From Dipodascopsis uninucleata var. uninucleata (taxonomy: Eukaryota; Ascomycota; Lipomycetes; Lipomycetales; Lipomycetaceae), in NCBI GenBank assembly GCA_030568195.1, contig JAJLTO010000001.1, positions 1-64,000 of the forward strand: a DNA stretch of 64,000 nucleotides, written 5' to 3'. Position numbers and translations under genes: made by a program. Below the pieces are notes generated by a model, which was given only the letters and a program-made list of their open reading frames with translations, made no database searches and was not told the DNA's origin. Position 1 is the first letter of the stretch; every line of letters begins with the position of its first letter. Below, piece by piece: positions 12,172 to 23,661 of this stretch.

Positions 12172-14332
12172 TTAAGCCCAGGAGAAAGCATCCTCAAAGT
12201 AATCTACACGACCCACTCCTCTATCAACATTCTCAGTGGTAGCGTTGCGACAGGCGTCTGCCAAAGTGCCAGGACCACAGGAAACAACAGCAACGCTGCC
12301 ATTTGCGTTTGTCACTGTATCAGCAATAACACCATTCATATCCGGACGTTGGTTATACTTGATCTCAAGACTTTTCTGTACTCGGGTGTTATCCTTTTCA
12401 TCGTCACTTGCGCTACCAGAACCGGTGTCTTCAGTATCAGATATCTTCTCATCAATATCCTCATTAGTGACAAAAATGTTTATATCAATAAGATTGCTAC
12501 TGCTTAATTCATCGAGCTGATCTTTGACCCAATTCAAAGATATTTTGTTACGGACCACCCAGTATAGAATAACGTGTTGGTCAGATCCCCTACGCTTTAG
12601 ATCTAATGCGTATGACATCATGGCAGTGATTCCAATGCCACCAGCGACAAGTAGAACAGTCTCATACCTAGCAATAGGGAATGAGTCACCATATGGACCT
12701 TCAATCCAGACTCTTACTACTTCATTACGATCTTCATTTCTAGATACACTTTTGTGTATTTTCCCAGTCATGCCCTCATGAGCTTTAGCAACAAAAACAT
12801 ATTCTCCATTGCGCGATTTCATGATACTAAAAGGGTGAGACTCCCAAAAGTTATGACGCAAAACGTATATAAATGCATACTGACCCGGAGATGGCTTAAA
12901 ATGAATCGAAGGCTTTACAGTGAGATAAGTAGCATCTCCATGCACAACCATGGAAGCCTTGATATGAAGGCCAGACGCTGCAATTTTGCAAATTCTTATC
13001 AACCAATCGAAAGCCCAAACTGCAATAGCGGTATAAACGTACTGAGTATATTGTTGGTCCTTGACGTGGTGGTATATTGAATATGTTATTATTATAACCA
13101 AAGAAAGGTGAAACAGTCGAAAAGTCTCATAAAAATTATGACGAATGACATAGAAGGAAGTGATGACTATAGCGCCACCAATAGAAATAGCAACCACACC
13201 TAATCTGTCTTCAAGGTCCTGCAAAACTCCTTTGTAGAAAGTTTCATATGCACCGTTACCAAGATGAGTACCTTGTTTTCTGTAATAGAAAGTAAAGGCT
13301 ATACCATGTACACAGCCATTCATAACCATAGTTCGTCCTGCCAGTCTGTGAAAGACATTGAATGTTTCAAATGACCAGCCTGTTATATATTGTAAAATAT
13401 TGTTTCTAGTACCAAAAAGAAAAACAACTGGCCATAAACACAATGCCATGATTCCTGCCCGATCAGCGATGAATCTTGATCGCTCAATAGCCGTTGTGTA
13501 GTACACTTCATTAGGTGCATTAATTTGCATGTCTACGAACAGCAAAATCACGTCCAATATCCAAAAGACTGCCATCACAATAGTCTGCCATCGCAACGGA
13601 AGAACGAAAACGTCGAGATTTCCCCATTTGATGGGCTGAATATGCGTCTTTCCGAAGACCGCTGGCAATATGAGCTTTTTCCTAATAGCAGTGATGAAAC
13701 CATTCGGTTTGCGTCCTTTCTTTGGATATATTCTAACTGATAAAAGTCTTAAAAAAGAAATGACTAACATGAGACCCCAGAATGCGTTCAAAACATTTCT
13801 TAAAAGCTTGTTAGTAACATCTCTTAATTCATATACTACTTGATGAATCTTACCCGTAATATTCACTATAAACCATTAAATGATTCTTAGCAACTCTAGC
13901 AAGCAAATCTTGCTTAAGCAAATAAACATTGTACTGAACGGGAACAGTCACAACCGTCTTTGCAGTGACATTTGAGGAATCTAGATAGTGCGATGCAAGA
14001 GCTTTATCAAGGTAATATTCATAATCACCCTGAAGAGTAACACCTGCAGATTTACAGGTTTTAGAATAACTTTTAAAGACAGGGATTATATCTTCTTTAC
14101 CACAGTATTGTATGCAAAGTGTATAACTTTCGGTGTAAATGTCGTTAGCACAATAACAAGAGTAATCATTACTCTTGCAAGCTGGCTTCGTTTTGAATAA
14201 CTTGAATACTCCATTACATTGTTTCGAACATGCAGCAGAAGTAATTTTACTCGGACTTGTTCGGGCTTCTACCTGTCCAATTGTGAGCAATGCGAACAGT
14301 ATAATAACTACCGAAATACCTTGAAATTTCAT
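12172..14332 (-). CDS. FRE-type ferric reductase transmembrane component
   Basis: Plasma-membrane flavocytochrome that passes electrons from NADPH through FAD and two haems to extracellular Fe(III) or Cu(II). Exon 1 (from 14332) encodes a signal peptide (residues 1-23, ending VEA) and a Cys-rich extracellular domain (CSKQC, CYC, CIQYC). Exon 2 (to 12172) encodes the ferric-reductase membrane region. Haem-ligand His candidates are in FHRLAGR, VHG, RLFHLSL and YHHV. Further on are the FAD-binding HPFSIMK, the NADPH-binding VLLVAGGIGITAMM, the late SCGPG motif and the terminal FEDAFSWA. The predicted length is about 709 residues, like yeast Fre1/Fre2. The exon junction is ambiguous. A 31-bp intron (13823-13853, GTAAG donor) and a 46-bp intron (13821-13866, GTGAAT donor) both keep the frame and differ by a few residues. 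An acidic, Ser-rich insert (around TEDTGSGSASDDEKD) lies in the NADPH half. Confidence 0.93.
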
Positions 14333-17248
14333 TTTCGCTGTACAGGTTCAAAACCTTTGAAATATCAAGTGATCAACAACAGTACCAAGATCTGTCAATA
14401 TATTCAATAATTTTGTTTTCCACCGAGTATACTCCCTTAATTCTACAATTTAAGATTGATAAGATCCCAAGATAGAAATTAATGTTATTGCACGCAAAGA
14501 AAATCATATAAACAACCGGGAATTCAATGCCTTTTATATAATATTCTTATACGTTCCAGACCCAACGAAACAATATCGACACATAAAGAAGGCAAGCTAG
14601 TACATGAGTATAATTAGCCAGAGTAAAGCATGAATAAAGCTTGAACTTTTAATCTTTGAAGTATCTTTACTAAATTCAGCCGTATCTCGTCTCTACTGGA
14701 TGGACGCTCGGTGTTAATAGATCATGGTCAGCTTAATTTTTCTCATTCTTTTTTTTAAATAACTCTATTCCATGACAAGTCTTATCGTAAATGATCGAAT
14801 TTAATCATTCGTACAGGATCTGAATATTAAATTAGTTTACAGAATGTAGTTGAGCATACTAAATCCACAATCCACACCGTGTCCCATTTAAGCGACATAA
14901 TTTCTAGACTCCTTCGACGCCGTGTAGAGATTTAGACGGAATATAATAACAGTTTTAAGGTTTGATAACGCTAATTCGAATGGATCTGATACTACGGTGT
15001 AGACAAGCTTTAGAGTTGTAAGTGGCCCTTGCCGGTATTAGTTATTCTATAACAATTACTGAATATAAACGAGAGCTTCTAGGTAACTTCCAATTGTATC
15101 GCTTACGCTATTGATGTTTCGTACTAGCCCAATACACATTAAAAAGAGACAACGAAAAGAATGTGAAACTTCAAGCAAATGTTAAAAATTAATAATCAGA
15201 TGGCTGGAATCCGGTTATTGGAGGTAGTTTTTTAATTAACATAAATCTTACCGAGACCACGACCTCCCAATTTTTGTACATATGTACACTAACGACCAAA
15301 CAAATGTAAATAATCATAAAGATCTTGTTTGCACTGATAATATGATATGGATTCGTTTTCGACAGGGCATCACTAATAGAATAGCTTCTTTAAAAATGTT
15401 TGCACAACTGAGAGTAAATCACATTTAGTGTAATGCTACTTTCGAGTACGACTGTTAGTTTTAGATAGAATAGCCTTGCCTTGGCAATCTAGAAGCACGC
15501 ATGAGTCGGAGATTTTGCACTCTGTCTAGAAATCACGAAAATTTTTCGCTTGCTCCCACGATATATTATTGGGATGTAATGCCAAGGCATTTAAAATTGA
15601 ATTCCCGTTAAAGGAAACTGTAACACGACCTAAAACTTGGCAATATCTTATAATGTACGCAAACAAGAGGAAGCTTTTGTCAGATGGTCAGTCAAGGAAA
15701 TGCAATTGTTGCTTGAACTAGGACCGAGTCGTAAAAGATTGGAAAAGAGAACAAAAGACAGGTATCGATCGGAGGAAATATCGGGTGATTTTTTCACACC
15801 ATAGCTTCCTCTTGTACTTGCAACAGTCTCGACCTTCTTCTAAGCTGTACGCCAGCGTTAAGCAAAAGAGTATGCGGTCATTAAATTTTGGCCAGACGCC
15901 ATCTACGAATCAAATAGTCAACTGCCATCCTTATCAAGGAATTTAGAAGATAATATCTAGTACTTAACTAAATAAAAATTTTTACAACATAGTGCAACAA
16001 AAGAAACGGTAACAGTGCACGCGACGGCGAGTATGTATACTAATTTGAAACTTCTTGCTGAGTTCACCGAGGTGATTTTAATAAGACTTATGCACTTACC
16101 AAGTATATCATATTCAGTAATTTTATGTAGAGTGTACCTCCGCTAGTCCAATCTAATCAATCGGCGTCGATCGGACGCAGCATATAAAATTTAACTCTAT
16201 TATATCAATCGAATCATATCAAATCAATCTCTGTTGGCTGAAAACGCACTAATATAAGAATATCAGAACCACAAATATAATATGTAGCCATGACAAGTAG
16301 ACTCTTATAGAAGTATAGATAGGTCTACAACAGACTTTTAGGTTTTCGAAAATGGCACAGTGACCTTATTATTAATTATTACATGCCTTGGCCCTAGAAA
16401 TGTGCGGCAATTATAAATCTCCCTAAGACAAATTTAAGTGTATGCTTATTTAGTCGATTGCCTAACATGTTACACTTGTTGCTTGTATTTTCCAACTTTA
16501 TATGCCAAGTTCTACTTCAGCCTTGCGCAGAACTCAGCTGAACATATAGCTCTTATGTAGTGATGTTCAAAGCGAAATATTAAATTACGTTCTTTATCCA
16601 TATTCCAGAAAGCTAGAACTTCGTCTAATTAGCATGTTAACGACTTAGTCTGTTACTGGTTGGCAAAATACGTGAGTGTCAGAGGCAGCCTTAGGCTACA
16701 TGATATGTGCAAATTTGGATCACTGTATACCTTTGATCTATCAATTATAGGAAAATAACTGATCCACGAATGGATATTAAACTATTGGCGTCATTTAGTG
16801 CTCTGTAGGCGTTAAATAAGCACGATCTGAGGTGAGTTGCAGCTCCATAATGTTCTATTACATCTAGATTCTCTCATTCATATTAGTATCTAGATCCCTA
16901 TCTTGTCCTCAGACTTGAAGTAATCCGATTTGGACCGTAAGTCCTTACATGTAAGAGAGATGTACTGATAAATGATATATATTAATGTTCTGAACAATTG
17001 TACATCTCCCATATGGGGCGTGTATTCTATATGTTTTAATAGTCATTCATTAAGTAAGACAAAATTTGGCTATTGAGTGTAGATGATATTAACTGTGAAT
17101 TGGATTGAGATTTAATAGATGAACCTAAGCTCTTATCTTTTGCTAGTGTGCGTAGTTCATATTATTACGATACAACAGTTTCTCTGTAGCTTTATATCTG
17201 CCTAGCAACAAGACGCAATTAGCCATACAGCAATTAGCTATATACTTG
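14333..17248. other. long intergenic stretch, no gene seen
   Basis: About 2.9 kb without any open frame long enough or family-like enough to support a gene on either strand. The segment next to 14333 presumably carries the ferric reductase promoter. I saw no tRNA, tandem repeat or clear transposon ends. Confidence 0.6.
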
Positions 17249-18625
17249 TTATTTCAAACCATACTTCGCAGCCAAAGGGCCTTGAGGCTTTCCAAGCTGC
17301 TGCTTTACTTGGTTCAGTTGTTCCAGACCCCTAGCATATTTTTTCTGATTCTGAGTTAGCTTCGGAAGTGCCCTAGAATTGACTGCAGTCTGGTTTGGTT
17401 GTCGACTAATCCTTGAAGTGTCTTGATCAATCTTCTCATGTACAACTCGCTTCCCTACAACTTTATAAGTATCCAAAAACTCGTCCATTATAGCATTAAA
17501 TGATGAGGATTTAAGCTCAGCTTTCGAATCGTTACAAGAATTATCATTGGCTTCTTTCGTGATATCTATATCATAATCGTCTTCCTCGTACAGACGTTCG
17601 ATTTGGTCAAATCGATCGTCTAATAAACTCAGACCTTCGTTTCTGAACATTGCAGAACTAGACATAGAAAATCCAGTAGTAGAAGTTTTTGCAGTTCTTC
17701 TGTTCGACTTGCTATTGCGCCCTAAGAATCCGAGTACTTCCGAAATATCGTCTTCATGAAAGTCGTCATCAGAGTCCAAAGCTTTACTGTTACTCTCCGC
17801 AATTTTAAACTTTCGAAATTCTCTTTCCCAGTCTGTCTGATCTTCTGGTCCTTCAATGAATGATTCATTTTCGATAGCTTGAGTACTCACGAAATGGCGA
17901 CCTAATTCTTCATCGTCTTCACCTATCAAATTATCGTCGTTACCGCTTACATATGACTCATCATCCTTAAGAATCCTTTTAAATATATCGTCATCTTCAG
18001 CATCAATATATTCATCATCTTCAAGTGCTTCTAAGACTTCTCTCAGTGCCGGATCCATGTCAGGTTGAAGACCTGATATTTCGTCCGGTACAGATTGCTG
18101 GTCTTGATATGTTCTTATAAGAGTGGCAGAACTTGGCCTCACAATATCAGGTAACACATCTCTTCTTTTGGTTTCATCTTCCTTAAATTGAATATTCTGT
18201 TGCTTTTCACGTCTCCTAGTAACATTATTGGAATCATTAGAAGCTATGAATACTGCTGAGCCATCGTTAACTGTTCCAATCTCTCGAAGATGTTGCATGT
18301 AATCGTAAGTACTGTCATCGAAAGCAATACCATACATTGCAGCTTCACCTTCATTTTCTCGCCGTGGACCATAGCTCTCAATATCATCTGCTAGATCTTG
18401 CAACGTTTGAATTCTCGGCTCTCTTTTTTCCTTCTTCTCGATCTCTACAAAAACTCCAGTAGGGGCTTCTGCATCATGAATTAAAGGATCTTCCTGAGAT
18501 CTATACACCAGCCTATATCTTTGAGCTGTTTTACGATCTATTCTCTTGTTAGACATTTTTGGTATGATATTATTGCCAGGAACAGAGTCATGATTTTTAA
18601 TCCTTTCTTCTATTTCTTTGGACAT
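17249..18625 (-). CDS. LTV1: Ltv1-like 40S ribosome biogenesis/export factor
   Basis: Ltv1 binds pre-40S particles, helps fold the rRNA head region and is needed for small-subunit maturation and export. The single exon encodes 458 residues. The N-terminal signature is RIDRKTAQRYRLVYRSQEDP followed by an Asp-rich LIHDAEAPTGVFVEI, which matches the family start (Lys/Asn-Ala-x-x-F/Y-x-LVHRSQxDP). The middle is strongly acidic (DDDEYIDAEDDDIFKRIL), with WEREFRKFK near residue 270. The C-terminal part is basic. Known Ltv1 proteins begin close to the RLVYRSQ motif, so the in-frame ATG at 18556 (MSNKRIDRK) may be the true start rather than the one at 18625. An upstream GTG is ignored. It is transcribed in the same direction as the J-protein gene. 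Confidence 0.88.
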   Translation of the reverse strand: MSKEIEERIKNHDSVPGNNIIPKMSNKRIDRKTAQRYRLVYRSQEDPLIHDAEAPTGVFVEIEKKEKREPRIQTLQDLADDIESYGPRRENEGEAAMYGIAFDDSTYDYMQHLREIGTVNDGSAVFIASNDSNNVTRRREKQQNIQFKEDETKRRDVLPDIVRPSSATLIRTYQDQQSVPDEISGLQPDMDPALREVLEALEDDEYIDAEDDDIFKRILKDDESYVSGNDDNLIGEDDEELGRHFVSTQAIENESFIEGPEDQTDWEREFRKFKIAESNSKALDSDDDFHEDDISEVLGFLGRNSKSNRRTAKTSTTGFSMSSSAMFRNEGLSLLDDRFDQIERLYEEDDYDIDITKEANDNSCNDSKAELKSSSFNAIMDEFLDTYKVVGKRVVHEKIDQDTSRISRQPNQTAVNSRALPKLTQNQKKYARGLEQLNQVKQQLGKPQGPLAAKYGLK

Positions 18626-19006
18626 CACAAATGTCGACTTAAGTAGTAATAACGCACAATTTAATGTTTGGGGAAAATATCAGGACCATTTACCAAAAAT
18701 TTTCCTGACCACTCTTAAGCTTATGTCTGTTGGGAGTTATTCTATCTCAGCAAAAAAAATCTTCGAAAAAACGCAAGAATGTCAATCTTAACATTCGATC
18801 ATTACAAAACTGAGATATGTTGGATAATAGACGACGAAATGTGAATTCCTAGGGAGAAATTTTTAATCCATACAGATGAAAGAGACTATTATAATTAGTC
18901 TCACCAAAAAATACTACTACAAGTATGAGTGTAAGTTTCTTCAGCAGCATTTCATAACTTGCAATCTCAGATCAGTTAATAGCAAACGCCCGCCTTCTAA
19001 TATATA
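18626..19006. promoter_or_regulatory. short spacer with presumed LTV1 promoter
   Basis: About 380 bp of AT-rich sequence between the LTV1 start and the stop of the J-protein gene. The right end must also hold the 3' untranslated region of the latter. No specific factor site can be assigned. Confidence 0.4.
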
Positions 19007-19630
19007 TTAGCCTAGTACAGTTGTCTTTGACTTCTTTTTTTTTTGAGAACTTTTTTTGAACTCTCTCCAATTACCTATCCGCGAATCACGCGTCTCTTCC
19101 CATCTTTTCTCCTGCTCGCGCTTTCGTTTCCTCTCTTCGAGTTCTTTGTCTAACCTAGCCTGTTCCCTTCCCTCTTCTTGCATCTGAATTTTCGCTTGTT
19201 TGCGTCGACGTAACTCGTTTTCCACAAGAACTACCTTGGTCTTTTCTCTCCAGTCTTTTAAAAACTCTTTGCTTTTTAATCTTTCGTCATTCACAGTCCA
19301 TTTTCTTTCCATGATGAGAGCCTTTCGGGCGTCAGCTATAGCATCGTCTAAAATCTCTCGTTTTTTGTCATCCATCAATTCTGATTCTGCCTTCTTTAAC
19401 AGATCGAAAGCTTCTGGTGCCTTAGCATTTTGTGTCTTGTCAGGATGGATAAGAAGTGATTTTCTTCTATACTGTGCCTTTATGTCTGATGGTGTACAGC
19501 CCGGTTGTAAGTCTAATAGACTATATGAGTCAAGTTTGAAGCAAGATAATATACGCTCTATTTCTTTATCTTTCGAATACGCAGCTGATTCTTTTGATAA
19601 AATGAGGTCAACATCGTCTTCTGTAGGCAT
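19007..19630 (-). CDS. DNAJC8: DNAJC8/Spf31-like J-domain protein (spliceosome-associated)
   Basis: Predicted 207 residues. The J domain spans about residues 35-95 (SYSLLDLQPGCTPSDIKAQY, then RRKSLLIHPDKTQNAKAPEA). It carries the essential HPD motif that stimulates Hsp70 ATPase. Unlike canonical DnaJ there is no Gly/Phe or zinc region. It is followed by a long charged coiled coil (ERKWTVNDERL, LDKELEERKRKREQEKRWEE) and the ending RDSRIGNWREFKKSSQKKKK. This order is that of human DNAJC8 and S. pombe Spf31, nuclear proteins found with spliceosomes. The start is the ATG in MPTEDDVDLILSKESAAYSK. Just upstream, TTTTATTTTTTCAG looks like a 3' splice site, so a small intron probably lies in the 5' leader. 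The gene is divergent from the membrane-protein gene, with about 230 bp between starts. Confidence 0.86.
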   Translation of the reverse strand: MPTEDDVDLILSKESAAYSKDKEIERILSCFKLDSYSLLDLQPGCTPSDIKAQYRRKSLLIHPDKTQNAKAPEAFDLLKKAESELMDDKKREILDDAIADARKALIMERKWTVNDERLKSKEFLKDWREKTKVVLVENELRRRKQAKIQMQEEGREQARLDKELEERKRKREQEKRWEETRDSRIGNWREFKKSSQKKKKSKTTVLG

Positions 19631-19862
19631 TGTGTGTACGATGGTTCTCTGAAAAATAAAATGGAAATTAGTTTGAATTACGTCCCTGTGAAACATTAGC
19701 CTTGTTGTCGAAACTACTATTGCTCCCAACTTAGGAACCTGGAAAATTCATAAGCTAAAAATTGTCCACCAGTTATAGCCTTCACATCTCTACCAACCAG
19801 CACGCTTAACATACGACTGGGTGTTTCATACGAATCACAATATTATAACTCGGAGAATCAGA
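19631..19862. promoter_or_regulatory. divergent promoter between J-protein and membrane-protein genes
   Basis: The two ATGs face away from each other across about 230 bp, so both promoters and both 5' leaders must fit here. A pyrimidine-rich CAG just inside the J-protein side suggests a leader intron. No TATA box is assigned. Confidence 0.5.
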
Positions 19863-20912
19863 ATGACCGCTTCTACCGCAATCTCAATTGCTAAAAACGT
19901 TCTTCCTATTGCTGCGCCGTTTTTGATCCCCTACTTCATCAGAAAGTGGACCGAGTGGACATGCCGAGAGTCTGTTGAGCCTAAGCCGAGGAGGCCACTT
20001 AAACAATATCATGTTATTGTCATGCTTGTTTTGATATTACTTGGTATAATACAGTTAGGATTCGCACTATATTTCCTGTCGTCAAATGTGTTTCTCAAGA
20101 CTAAGACTAGCATATTTCACTCGATAGAAACAATAAGCAGGCGCTTGTTAGTTGGAGGTGGGATGACTGAACATTCAAGGGAACTACTCGAGAAATTAGG
20201 CACTTTAAAGGATCGAGTAGTGTATGCATCTTATGGCGAAGGACCACTTCTCTCGTGTCAGTTTTGCAGTTTGGATAAGCCAGAGTCTTTAAAGATATAC
20301 GTTACTCCAACAATCGTTTTTCCATATCTAGTCAATGGCGGTGTTATAGCTTTAGCGACGTCCGCTGATCCATCACTTTCTACGCTTCGAGCCCCAACTA
20401 CATTTCTCATATTATTTTTGGCAGCATATGATCTATATTCTGTTCTAGTATTTAATATTATGCAGAATATGAATCCCAAATCTGAGACCAAATGGCTTAT
20501 TTGGAACATACGTCGAAACTCATCATCTATATTAGCCGTTTTAGATGTGACAGTAGCCATCATGATCTATTTCTATGCTACGGGAATACTTGGTAAACCT
20601 CCTTTTATATCGGAACACCAGCAGATAACAAGAGATTTTGAATCAGTAGAATCTAACCTTTCTTTAGTAACTCACAAAGCTAGAAGCACTAATCTCGTAT
20701 ATGGAGCCATGGCTTCAGACGAGGAACTAACACAGCAAGCTGTTTCATTTTGGAACGAGCTTCGCACAGAAGAGGATATTATTTCACAAGATGTAGATTT
20801 TAGGAGGGTCCTTGAACACGCAGCTATGGAATATAATATAGAAAAACTGAACGAGGAAGCAAAGTCTTTCGCGAGAGCTCTAATAGTAGCAGCGAAAAGA
20901 AACAGAGTATAA
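19863..20912 (+). CDS. uncharacterised multi-pass membrane protein
   Basis: Single-exon frame of 349 residues starting at the first ATG (MTASTAISIAKNVLPIAAPF). Hydrophobic segments are visible near residues 10-25 (short), 45-70 (VIVMLVLILLGIIQLGFALY), 155-175, 180-200 (TTFLILFLAAYDLYSVLVF) and 225-245 (ILAVLDVTVAIMIYFYATG). The motif YASYGEGPLLSCQFC follows a stretch predicted to be soluble. I recall similar YGEGP-x-C-x-x-C segments in unnamed fungal membrane proteins, but I cannot attach a function. The C-terminal 100 residues are charged and helical, with no obvious targeting signal. Its 3' end faces that of the lysidine synthase gene only 82 bp away. Confidence that it is a real gene is high, and function is unknown. 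Confidence 0.8.
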   Translation: MTASTAISIAKNVLPIAAPFLIPYFIRKWTEWTCRESVEPKPRRPLKQYHVIVMLVLILLGIIQLGFALYFLSSNVFLKTKTSIFHSIETISRRLLVGGGMTEHSRELLEKLGTLKDRVVYASYGEGPLLSCQFCSLDKPESLKIYVTPTIVFPYLVNGGVIALATSADPSLSTLRAPTTFLILFLAAYDLYSVLVFNIMQNMNPKSETKWLIWNIRRNSSSILAVLDVTVAIMIYFYATGILGKPPFISEHQQITRDFESVESNLSLVTHKARSTNLVYGAMASDEELTQQAVSFWNELRTEEDIISQDVDFRRVLEHAAMEYNIEKLNEEAKSFARALIVAAKRNRV

Positions 20913-20994
20913 CTCAAGATTATATAATTTCTTTTTCTCAGAAATAGTCTAAATAGAAATTAAAATTGGATGTAAATGCATTGTATTAAAGGTC

Positions 20995-22645
20995 TCATCG
21001 TTGATAGTCGAATAAAATCTTCCTGTCTCTCAAGCGAAATTGAAAGTCAATCGAACTAGACGGATGATTGATTGAATATCCCAAAGTAGGAAGGGCCACA
21101 AGGCGTGAAATTTCTGGATCGTATATTGCTGGAATTGTCGAAAGTATCTTCCTGTTTAATTTTGAAGCACATTTTGTGAAGTTCTCTTGTTCTATGCTCG
21201 AGAGCTTACGAATTATCTCATAGTCTTCGTCGAGAAATGCACGTACTCCGAGATATCTCGGGAAATGGCCACTGTTATTGAAAGATTTTAGACGGCATCG
21301 AATCCAAATTCTTCCATCCCAAAGACACCACATAGACCAAGAGGTATCTGGCGGTAGAGCAATCATTGTCAAATGGGATGAGAGATGGTTTGCAGGTTCC
21401 CGTGACAAATACCAGTAGTATTCGCGGTCTTCAGTAGTTCGTTTGGATGACGCTTGCTTTATTGGCTTTAATGACCATACGAGACCCATAAAAGTAAATT
21501 TAGCGTTTTTTGGCGTAAAAATTTTGGGTATAATTTCTTTATATCTTTTAGCCTGAATATCCACCATATCCCGAGGAACAATATCTGAAACTAGACGTTG
21601 TAGAAAGGAAATCAGTACCGTCATATCGATTTCTTCAAAAGTACTAGGATCAAAGTGCCATCTTAAAGAGATCGTTGACCGAAACAACTTGATCCTTCCT
21701 TTCCTTATTTCTCGCTGATACAATCGTGAAGCACGTTCAATGGCTATTTGCTTCCTCTCGGATAGCCGCTCACTCAGAAAAATGAGATTTTGAGGTTGTA
21801 GTGCTTCCGGTAGACTTTTTGGCTGAGATAGCAAATATCGAACAGCGTTACGCTTAGTATATGTTGGATCATGGTTAGTCATATCTTCGATCCAAGGTAA
21901 ATTATGATTTAAGCAAGTCGAAATTGTCCTAATCTTAGGTTCAAGTAGAAGGGGTCGTAGTATTTTGATATTCTCGGCGTCGAAAACTTCTGTTCCCTCA
22001 GGTATCCACGATATTCGTCTCATTCCTGAAAGACCGGCCATAGTACTTCCTCGTAGCATTCGCATTACTAATGTCTCTAATTGATCATCTTGCGTATGAG
22101 CTAATAATAAATGCTCAATCTTATAATTTACACAAACCTCTGCGAGGGCCCGATAACGCAGCTGCCGAGCAGAGGTTTCAATGGTGCTAGTGTTCTTAGG
22201 CGTGTTACGCCAATTAAGCTCGATTGTCTCATGAATTAGGCCTAAAAATTATCACGTTAGATACTAGCAGTACTAATAATGATTGCAATTGCAATTACCT
22301 GTATGTTCTCGAAGTATATGGCCAATTTTTTGTGCTTCTATAGCACTACCATACCGGAGTTTGTGATCAACAGTGAAGGCATATGCTTGTATATTATTCT
22401 TCTTTGCAAATTGATTACACACATATGCAAGCGCCATCGAGTCAACCCCACCTGATACAGCGATCCCTAAAACCTGTCAGACCAAGCTATTATATTTACT
22501 AATATTGAATGATCTTACCTATCTTTTTGGGGAATTTGAAATTCAGCAGGCGTCCAATAGAGGTAGTTAGCTCTGCTGACTCTAATGGTTTAGACATCTT
22601 AGCCGCCTTCAACAGAGGTTGCATTGTGGCACTCTGAATTGTCAT
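20995..22645 (-). CDS. tRNA(Ile)-lysidine synthase (TilS-like)
   Basis: ATP-PPi lyase that converts C34 of tRNA(Ile)(CAU) to lysidine so that it reads AUA and is charged with Ile. In fungi the substrate should be the mitochondrial tRNA. Three exons (22645-22519, 22466-22299, 22241-20995) give 513 residues. The PP-loop SGGVDS is at residues 47-52 in GIAVSGGVDSMALAYV. It is followed by the family motifs TVDHKLR, RQLRYRALAEVC and LLLAHTQDDQLETLVMRMLRG. After that comes GLSGM and the LRPLL segment. The C-terminal half, about 250 residues, is less conserved and carries the eukaryotic extension. The N-terminus (MTIQSATMQPLLKAAKMSKP) is basic and hydroxylated but a weak mitochondrial presequence. 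Later in-frame Mets at residues 8 and 17 could also serve. The introns are 52 and 57 bp. Confidence 0.93.
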
Positions 22646-23096
22646 TCTTTAAGAGCAATCTACGTTCGTTGAAAAACAATAGTTTTACAGCCTGAGGACT
22701 CTTTATCAATGAGAATTAGTAGCAGTCAGTTGAGACTCTACATAATCTAGGCATAGAAAATTGCAATAACGCCGACCAACCTCATAGTTATTGTAGGAAA
22801 TAAAAAGGCCTTGACTAATAATTTATACTGTACATGATTTTAATATTAATATTCCCTATTTTCGAAGTTTTTGGCATGATTAGAACCACCAAATATACTA
22901 CAGGAATAATCAGCTCTGCTTAGCACCACCTAATCTTGAATATTTGTTATTTATGGATTTTCTTAGCCTACGATGATTAAACAGTTTGACGTCAATTACA
23001 AATAGTTCATTTACAAAACAATTTTATTTATGACACACTTTTATATTATTGACAAACAATTATGTATCCATTGCGACATTACCACCGATTTTCTCT
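22646..23096. other. spacer between RPS26 and the lysidine synthase gene
   Basis: About 450 bp of AT-rich sequence holding the 3' flank of RPS26 and the promoter side of the lysidine synthase gene. No gene or repeat is seen. Confidence 0.5.
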
Positions 23097-23661
23097 TTAT
23101 GCGAAAGCAGCTCGAGCAGCAGTCTGTGGAGTGATCTTCTTTCCATCCTATATTACAAACAGTACCGTATTAACATATATCATCTTGATACTAAAAATAA
23201 ACATTCAAACTATACTTACTCTGTTGTAACGAACACGAACAGGTGGAGTTCGGATACGACGACCTTCCCTAGAGCGGACACGAACGATCTTGCTGTGAAT
23301 AGCGCAGGAAACGCAGTAGTGAAGCTTCAAATACAGCTTTGGAAGAGCATATTCAGAATAAACCGATGCATCAGAAATATCACGAATAGCTTTTAATGGA
23401 GCATTAGTTGATTTTCATGTAACACATAAATAAAAAAGAATAAACAAAACCTACCGGCACTCTCAACCATGTTTCTAATGGTGAATCTCTTAATGGCCTT
23501 ATCCTGTACACAATAAATTAGCATCTTCATCAAAACAAGTCAAAATTATAATAAGTGAAGCATACCTTTGGAGTGCATCGTGCACAGTTAGAACAGCGAA
23601 CGAAATTAACGTGTCCTCGACCCTTCTTGTTGCGTCCGTTAGATTGGCGTTTCTTTGGCAT
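23097..23661 (-). CDS. RPS26: 40S ribosomal protein S26 (eS26)
   Basis: Component of the small ribosomal subunit near the mRNA exit channel. Four exons (23661-23566, 23503-23455, 23389-23220, 23147-23097) give 121 residues. The N-terminus [20 protein letters not shown] and the zinc-binding cysteines in [19 protein letters not shown] and [19 protein letters not shown] are diagnostic. The protein ends RTAxAARAAFA-like ([11 protein letters not shown]). Length and order match eS26 throughout. The ATG at 23661 is the only choice. Three introns in so short a gene is the highest intron density in the window. Confidence 0.98.

Noticed and set aside
14333-17248. Possible old retrotransposon in the long gap
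   Set aside because: No reverse-transcriptase, integrase or protease motif and no paired end repeats could be recognised by eye.
23049-23396. 115-codon plus-strand frame
   Set aside because: It overlaps RPS26 exons 3 and 4 on the opposite strand and has no family features.
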